Below the pieces are notes generated by a model. It had not been told where the DNA came from, did not search any database, and saw only the letters and a program-made list of their open reading frames with translations. The position numbers were made by a program, and so were the translations under genes. From Actinomycetota bacterium (GTDB lineage Bacteria; Actinomycetota; CADDZG01; WHSQ01), in NCBI GenBank assembly GCA_019348445.1, contig JAHWJK010000045.1, forward strand, positions 4,425 through 12,602: a stretch of DNA of 8,178 nt, given 5' to 3'. Of this stretch, positions 5,222-8,178 are shown one piece after another. How positions within the stretch are numbered: the first letter of the stretch is position 1; each line of letters begins with the position of its first letter.

Positions 5222-7289
5222 CCGGCTTGAGAAGGTTCGATCTCAATTCGTTCATCACTCGGGCCCCTTGGCCGGAGAGTTGAAAGACGTCTTCGAATCT
5301 CGCGTTGTGCGTGCCGCTTGAGTTCCACATGTAACGAAGGACGCGTTTGACTTCGGCGTCGGTCAGGTGCCCGGCTTCGTGGAACGCGTTGACAACGGCA
5401 ACGTCCAGCTGCGTTCGGAGGAAGAGGTCCTGACGCTCCGTCTCTGACATCTGGATCACCTGTTCATTCGTTTCGAACTGCTCCCCCAGCCATTGGCTCG
5501 CGGCGAAGCTCAGCGGATCCGCAAGGAGCGGTATCGCTCCGATCGGTTTGGTCAAGATTGCGGTCGCTACCGAGCCGTTGAATGCCGACACCTCATCCGC
5601 GACTTGTCCGTATTCGCGGCGCGCGACGCTGTCACCGACCGAGAACAGTTCGAGCGAGGCGCCGGCGCGTCCCACGGCGCGCCAGCGTGCATCCATGTCG
5701 GTTAGGGACGCCGCGTGGCCTAGCTCTTCATTCGCGTAGGCGAACGCAGCGTCTCTGATCAACGCCCTGTCGCCTTCCGCGCCGACGATCAGTTCGACGA
5801 ATGCGGCGGCGTCATCGGCCGACACTCGGACCTTGGAGGCCGTGGCGCCCAGAGCGACGGCGATATCCCTGTGCTCCCCGTAAGCGCTCGTCGCAAGGTC
5901 TTCCCACCAGGCGGCACCGATCTCTGCCAATACCTGCGTAGGGCGCGCGAACAGACCGTACTCGTGGGAGGAACGGGGCGCCTCTCGGATCAAGCGATAG
6001 ACGACGTCGTTCGCGGCTCCGGGATCGCTGCTGCGCACCCCGAAAGTAGCGGCTTCGAGGAAATTGGCGAGGCCTCCGGCTCCGTCGTTGTACTGCGATC
6101 GCAGAAGGATGGTGAGATAGCTCTTCGCCTCGCCCACCGCGGACGCGCTCGGCGGCGCCTCGTCGAACGACATGCGAGCGAGGGTGTTTGCAGCTTCGGG
6201 GGTCCGAGCAACCGCGTCGAGGATGATCCCCTTCATATCCAGATGTGGCTGGCCGGGAACGATCGAGTGGGCGGAAGCACGCTGCGTTGCGAGAAGAACC
6301 GCGACCTCGCCGGCCTTCACCGCGAAGTCGTGGTCGAATCTGCCGTACTGAACGAGCTGAGCTACCTCGGAGTAGTTGGTGGGGGCCCCGTTCTCGAACG
6401 GCATGAGCTCATCCACGAACGTCGACTCAAGCCGGCCGCTTCGAGTCGCGGCGCCCAGCGCGACACTCAGCGGTTGCATGAAAGGTTGGAGGTCGTCGCT
6501 GAAGGCGGTGAATCCGTCGTTAAGCCTGCCGACGAGCGCGAGTGTTCCAGTCCCTCCGAACGCGTTGAAGAACCCCGCGGCGAAATCGCCGTCGTGCCCA
6601 TTCGATTCAAGGGTTGCGAAAAGGGCGGCCAGATCATCGTGATCGATGTCTTCCTCGACCGCGTTCTGTACGTAGTCCGCGAGTCGTCTGCCGACCCAGT
6701 ACTGCACGTCGCTCGAGAGGTCGTCGAGATCCAGGGATAGGTACGCGGAAAGCTGTTTACGGGAAAGTCCGCGCACCGCGGCCCATGCTGGCGTCTTCAC
6801 GGACGGAGCCATCGAAGCGACCGCGTTGAAAACGCCGGCAGCGCGGGCTGCTGCGCTTTGCGCCAAGGCTGTCGCTTGATTCTCTAGAGAGATCGCGCGC
6901 CCCCGACACATCGACGCCTCATCGAACAGCGTCGTGAGGGGTGACTCCTGCGCCTGCGACCGCGCCGACGCCTCGATGCTGTTCGCCTGGTTCGCATACG
7001 CCTGCGCTTGACGCGCCATCTCCTGCGCACTTTCCAGCGCCGCAGCGAGTTCGTTCAGTGCTGCCGCCGCCTGATCCATCGCGTCGGAACCGGTGCGGGC
7101 GTCGAGCGCGAGACGGGTACAACGCTCATCAAAGAGGTTCCGCGCGAACCCAGACCACGACGCGCCCAGGGAAGACGCGTCCAAGATGGACGCCGATCCC
7201 GAAGATAGTCCCGCGCCGACATCCCCAAGCCGCCTCGCCACCGATCGCAGCTCACCCGGCCGCGCTGCGAGTACCGAAGCGACGCTCAT
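5214..7289 (-). CDS. Large putative T7SS-associated protein with WxG helical N-terminus and DUF6571-like body
   Basis: The protein has 691 residues with no signal peptide and no transmembrane segment that I can see. The N-terminus (1-160) is almost all helix-forming. It has Trp45-Ser-Gly47 (GASWSGFA) at the turn position of a WXG100 hairpin, then Ala/Gln/Glu-rich helices of coiled-coil character (about 70-155). Residues about 180-600 form a long helical region with elements such as FFNAFGGTGTL (240-250), QLVQYGRFDHDFA (311-323) and DAVARTPEAANTL (358-370). From memory these resemble DUF6571 of actinobacterial secreted proteins; a profile search has not been run. No known toxin motif is visible in the C-terminal ~90 residues. 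A YxxxD sequence (YLSLD, 183-187) occurs just after the N-terminal helices. The start ATG overlaps the previous stop as ATGA (7286-7289) and has no Shine-Dalgarno, implying coupled translation. Likely a T7SS substrate or cell-surface effector; function unknown. Confidence 0.8.
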   Translation of the reverse strand: MSVASVLAARPGELRSVARRLGDVGAGLSSGSASILDASSLGASWSGFARNLFDERCTRLALDARTGSDAMDQAAAALNELAAALESAQEMARQAQAYANQANSIEASARSQAQESPLTTLFDEASMCRGRAISLENQATALAQSAAARAAGVFNAVASMAPSVKTPAWAAVRGLSRKQLSAYLSLDLDDLSSDVQYWVGRRLADYVQNAVEEDIDHDDLAALFATLESNGHDGDFAAGFFNAFGGTGTLALVGRLNDGFTAFSDDLQPFMQPLSVALGAATRSGRLESTFVDELMPFENGAPTNYSEVAQLVQYGRFDHDFAVKAGEVAVLLATQRASAHSIVPGQPHLDMKGIILDAVARTPEAANTLARMSFDEAPPSASAVGEAKSYLTILLRSQYNDGAGGLANFLEAATFGVRSSDPGAANDVVYRLIREAPRSSHEYGLFARPTQVLAEIGAAWWEDLATSAYGEHRDIAVALGATASKVRVSADDAAAFVELIVGAEGDRALIRDAAFAYANEELGHAASLTDMDARWRAVGRAGASLELFSVGDSVARREYGQVADEVSAFNGSVATAILTKPIGAIPLLADPLSFAASQWLGEQFETNEQVIQMSETERQDLFLRTQLDVAVVNAFHEAGHLTDAEVKRVLRYMWNSSGTHNARFEDVFQLSGQGARVMNELRSNLLKPEK

Positions 7290-7570
7290 AGTTGTCGCGG
7301 CATCGCCGCGTCATCGGCCGTTACATATGCGTCGGCCGCAGCATGGGTCGCCTTGCCGGTCGTGTTCACGGCTTCGCCCAGCAACGACAGCTCGCGTCGC
7401 CAGACGATGATCATGTGATTGAACGCGGCCGCCACGTTTCCATCCGCGGCGGCATCTCCAATGCCGGATGTCGCCGCGACGCGTGCGGCCACATCGTTCA
7501 GCGACGAGCCCGCGGCGACCAGAGCAGAACCAGAGCCTTCGAGGGCTCCCGGTACGACCCGGATCTCCAT
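7286..7570 (-). CDS. Small EspC-like / WXG-like helical protein with C-terminal YxxxD motif
   Basis: The protein has 94 residues. It has the layout of ESX-secreted helical-hairpin proteins: helix 1 about 8-35, a Gly/Asp-containing turn (GIGDAAADGN), helix 2 about 46-84 with Trp57 (VWRREL), then YVTAD at 82-86, which fits the T7SS secretion motif Y-x-x-x-[D/E]. There is no strict W-x-G, so it is closer to the EspC type (T7SS secretion target) than to true WXG100. It probably forms a heterodimer with a partner such as the upstream WXG100 protein or the N-terminus of the 691-aa protein; this is inference. ATG 7570 is the only plausible start: no in-frame ATG/GTG precedes it for several codons. 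No Shine-Dalgarno is seen in the 19-nt gap to the upstream stop, so translation is probably coupled. Its TGA overlaps the next ATG by 4 nt. Confidence 0.75.
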   Translation of the reverse strand: MEIRVVPGALEGSGSALVAAGSSLNDVAARVAATSGIGDAAADGNVAAAFNHMIIVWRRELSLLGEAVNTTGKATHAAADAYVTADDAAMPRQL

Positions 7571-7589
7571 GGGAGTTACGCGGAGGTTG

Positions 7590-7883
7590 TTAGGACGTGC
7601 CGAAAGAACGCGCGATCGCGTCTTCTGTCGACTGGTAGGCCTGCGACGCCTGGCCGGTCAAACGAGAGATCCCGAGCAGTGCTTCGTTGAGTCCTTTCGC
7701 GCTGCGCTGCCACTGTGCCCACAGCTCCTGGAACCGTGCCTGCGCGGGTCCCGCCCAGTCGGAGCCGAGGGGGGACACGGCGGAGGTCAGTTGGCCCAGC
7801 TGCCCTTCGATGTTCGAAGCTCCCGACGCCAACTGCGAAGACACCGACCGGAGCTGTTCCGGGGTGACCTTGATGCCCGACAT
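7590..7883 (-). CDS. WXG100 family (ESAT-6-like) protein
   Basis: The protein has 97 residues, the canonical WXG100 size. Helix 1 spans about 7-38 (begins VTPEQLRSVSSQL), the turn holds Trp43-Ala-Gly45 (SDWAGPA), and helix 2 spans about 46-92. YQSTE at 83-87 is the C-terminal YxxxE secretion motif. Members of this family are exported as dimers by T7SS/ESX machinery with an FtsK/SpoIIIE-type ATPase, and some act as partners for larger substrates. It is the first gene of a three-gene cassette, with its own promoter and a strong ribosome-binding site, so it is likely the most highly made. No ESX apparatus gene lies in the window; it must be elsewhere if the protein is exported. Confidence 0.93.
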   Translation of the reverse strand: MSGIKVTPEQLRSVSSQLASGASNIEGQLGQLTSAVSPLGSDWAGPAQARFQELWAQWQRSAKGLNEALLGISRLTGQASQAYQSTEDAIARSFGTS

Positions 7884-7888
7884 GGCTA

Positions 7889-7895
7889 CCTCCTT
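7889..7895 (-). promoter_or_regulatory. Shine-Dalgarno sequence for the WXG100 gene
   Basis: On the - strand this reads AAGGAGG, 5 nt before ATG 7883. It is a near-perfect site and the only one seen in the three-gene cassette. Confidence 0.85.
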
Positions 7896-7916
7896 CTCGC
7901 CCGAGAACGACGTCGC

Positions 7917-7946
7917 AACCTACGCCCGTATGGTGATTATTGTCAA
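7917..7946 (-). promoter_or_regulatory. Sigma-70/SigA-type promoter of the WXG100 cassette
   Basis: On the - strand the sequence reads TTGACA (bases 7946-7941), an 18-nt spacer, then TAGGTT (7922-7917). The -35 is a perfect consensus, and the -10 keeps the key T-A-n-n-n-T. Transcription would start near 7910, leaving a leader of about 27 nt that holds the AAGGAGG site. The -35 region lies in a small A/T-rich island (about 7929-7962) within GC-rich DNA, which is typical of actinobacterial promoters. The rest of the divergent intergenic region (7951-8019) is GC-rich and shows nothing I can name. Confidence 0.65.
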
Positions 7947-7950
7947 ATAT
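7936..7950. promoter_or_regulatory. Imperfect 15-bp palindrome over the -35 box, possible operator
   Basis: ATTATTGTCAAATAT is an inverted repeat around base 7943: ATnnTTG and CAAnnAT match, with two mismatched positions per arm. It covers the -35 of the WXG100 promoter, where a repressor could act. It may equally be chance within an A/T-rich promoter. Confidence 0.25.
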
Positions 7951-8019
7951 GGGAAGAGAATGGCTTCAACCTCGGCGTCCCGCCCGCCCCGGCCCGGCGG
8001 CGTTCCAGGGCGGACGCCT

Positions 8020-8025
8020 TAATGT
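8020..8025 (+). promoter_or_regulatory. Candidate -10 element for leaderless lipA transcription
   Basis: TAATGT fits the T-A-n-n-n-T pattern and ends 8 nt before ATG 8034, so transcription could start at or next to the A of the start codon. No Shine-Dalgarno precedes 8034, and leaderless mRNAs are common in Actinobacteria. No -35 box is evident at the expected distance in the GC-rich DNA upstream. Confidence 0.4.
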
Positions 8026-8033
8026 GGTGTCTC

Positions 8034-8178
8034 ATGGCTCAGGTCATCCAACCCACGATCAAGACGCGCGAGCAGGTCGAACGTGATCTTCGTCGGGGCG
8101 CCAAACTCACCGAGGCCCCGGGGCCGGCCGCGCCCCGGCCTGAGCGCCGTCCCGAGTGGCTGAAGGTTCGCGTCCGCC
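8034..8178 (+). CDS. lipA: Lipoyl synthase LipA, N-terminal fragment (3' truncated by window)
   Basis: LipA is the radical-SAM enzyme that inserts two sulfur atoms into the octanoyl group placed on E2 by LipB. Only 48 residues are present. They end in RRPEWLKVRVR, which matches the conserved (K/R)PxWLK(V/A)(R/K) segment that precedes the first iron-sulfur cluster motif of lipoyl synthases. The CxxxxxC and CxxxCxxC motifs lie beyond the window, so the call rests on this short match and on the presence of lipB nearby. The start is taken as ATG 8034. An in-frame ATG at 8022 would add MWCL but falls inside the candidate -10 element and has no better ribosome-binding site. The gene is divergent from the WXG100 cassette. 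Confidence 0.8.
   Translation, partial: MAQVIQPTIKTREQVERDLRRGAKLTEAPGPAAPRPERRPEWLKVRVR

Noticed and set aside
5871..6740. Long open frame of 289 codons on the + strand
   Set aside because: It is antisense to the 691-aa gene, its translation is Arg/Glu/Val-rich without a domain, and the - strand frame has the motifs, the operon layout and a coupled start. It is a shadow frame typical of GC-rich DNA.
7886..8033. Search for CRISPR, tRNA, riboswitch or attachment sites in the divergent intergenic region
   Set aside because: The 150 nt hold promoter elements and GC-rich spacer only; there are no direct repeats or RNA-gene folds that I can recognise.
8113..8141. Strong GC hairpin in the early lipA coding region (AGGCC..GGGGC pairing with GCCCC-GGCCT, plus the palindrome GGCCCCGGGGCC)
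   Set aside because: It falls in codons for an Ala/Pro-rich stretch in very GC-rich DNA, so it is explained by composition; no regulatory role can be supported.

Overview
The DNA is GC-rich with strong G/C third-position preference. It uses both ATG and GTG starts and carries WXG100-type secreted proteins beside 2-oxoacid dehydrogenase and lipoylation genes. Together this points to a member of the Actinomycetota, probably a deep or uncultivated lineage. The genus cannot be told from the sequence alone.

Left part (1-4048, + strand): an operon for a lipoate-dependent 2-oxoacid dehydrogenase complex. In order it holds the 3' part of the E2 acyltransferase (cut by the window edge inside the lipoyl domain), lipB (octanoyltransferase), E1 alpha and E1 beta. 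Junctions are tight: 5 nt between E2 and lipB, 0 nt between lipB and E1 alpha, and a 1-nt overlap between E1 alpha and E1 beta. The E1 subunits look more like the branched-chain (2-oxoisovalerate) type than the pyruvate type. LipB puts octanoyl on the E2 lipoyl domain and LipA (gene at the right edge) converts it to lipoyl, so the window holds an enzyme complex and the machinery that makes its cofactor.

Middle (4094-5221, + strand): a GTG-start gene for a probable lipoprotein with an NHL/beta-propeller domain. It ends in a compact hairpin plus T-run that overlaps the stop codons of two convergent genes.

Right-middle (5214-7883, - strand): a three-gene cassette that looks like type VII secretion (T7SS/ESX) substrates. 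It encodes a 97-aa WXG100 protein, a 94-aa EspC-like helical protein with a YxxxD motif, and a 691-aa protein with an N-terminal WxG helical region and a long helical body resembling the actinobacterial DUF6571 type. Only the first gene has a Shine-Dalgarno sequence; the other two appear to be translated by coupling. A TTGACA / TAGGTT promoter lies directly upstream. No ESX apparatus gene and no immunity gene is visible.

Right edge (8034-8178, + strand): the start of lipA (lipoyl synthase), divergent from the T7SS cassette and apparently leaderless. The NHL and T7SS genes therefore sit between the two halves of the lipoylation pathway, which are commonly adjacent.

The best candidate for something undescribed is the T7SS-like trio, which resembles in layout the effector-plus-two-helical-partner loci of other bacteria but has no recognisable toxin domain.
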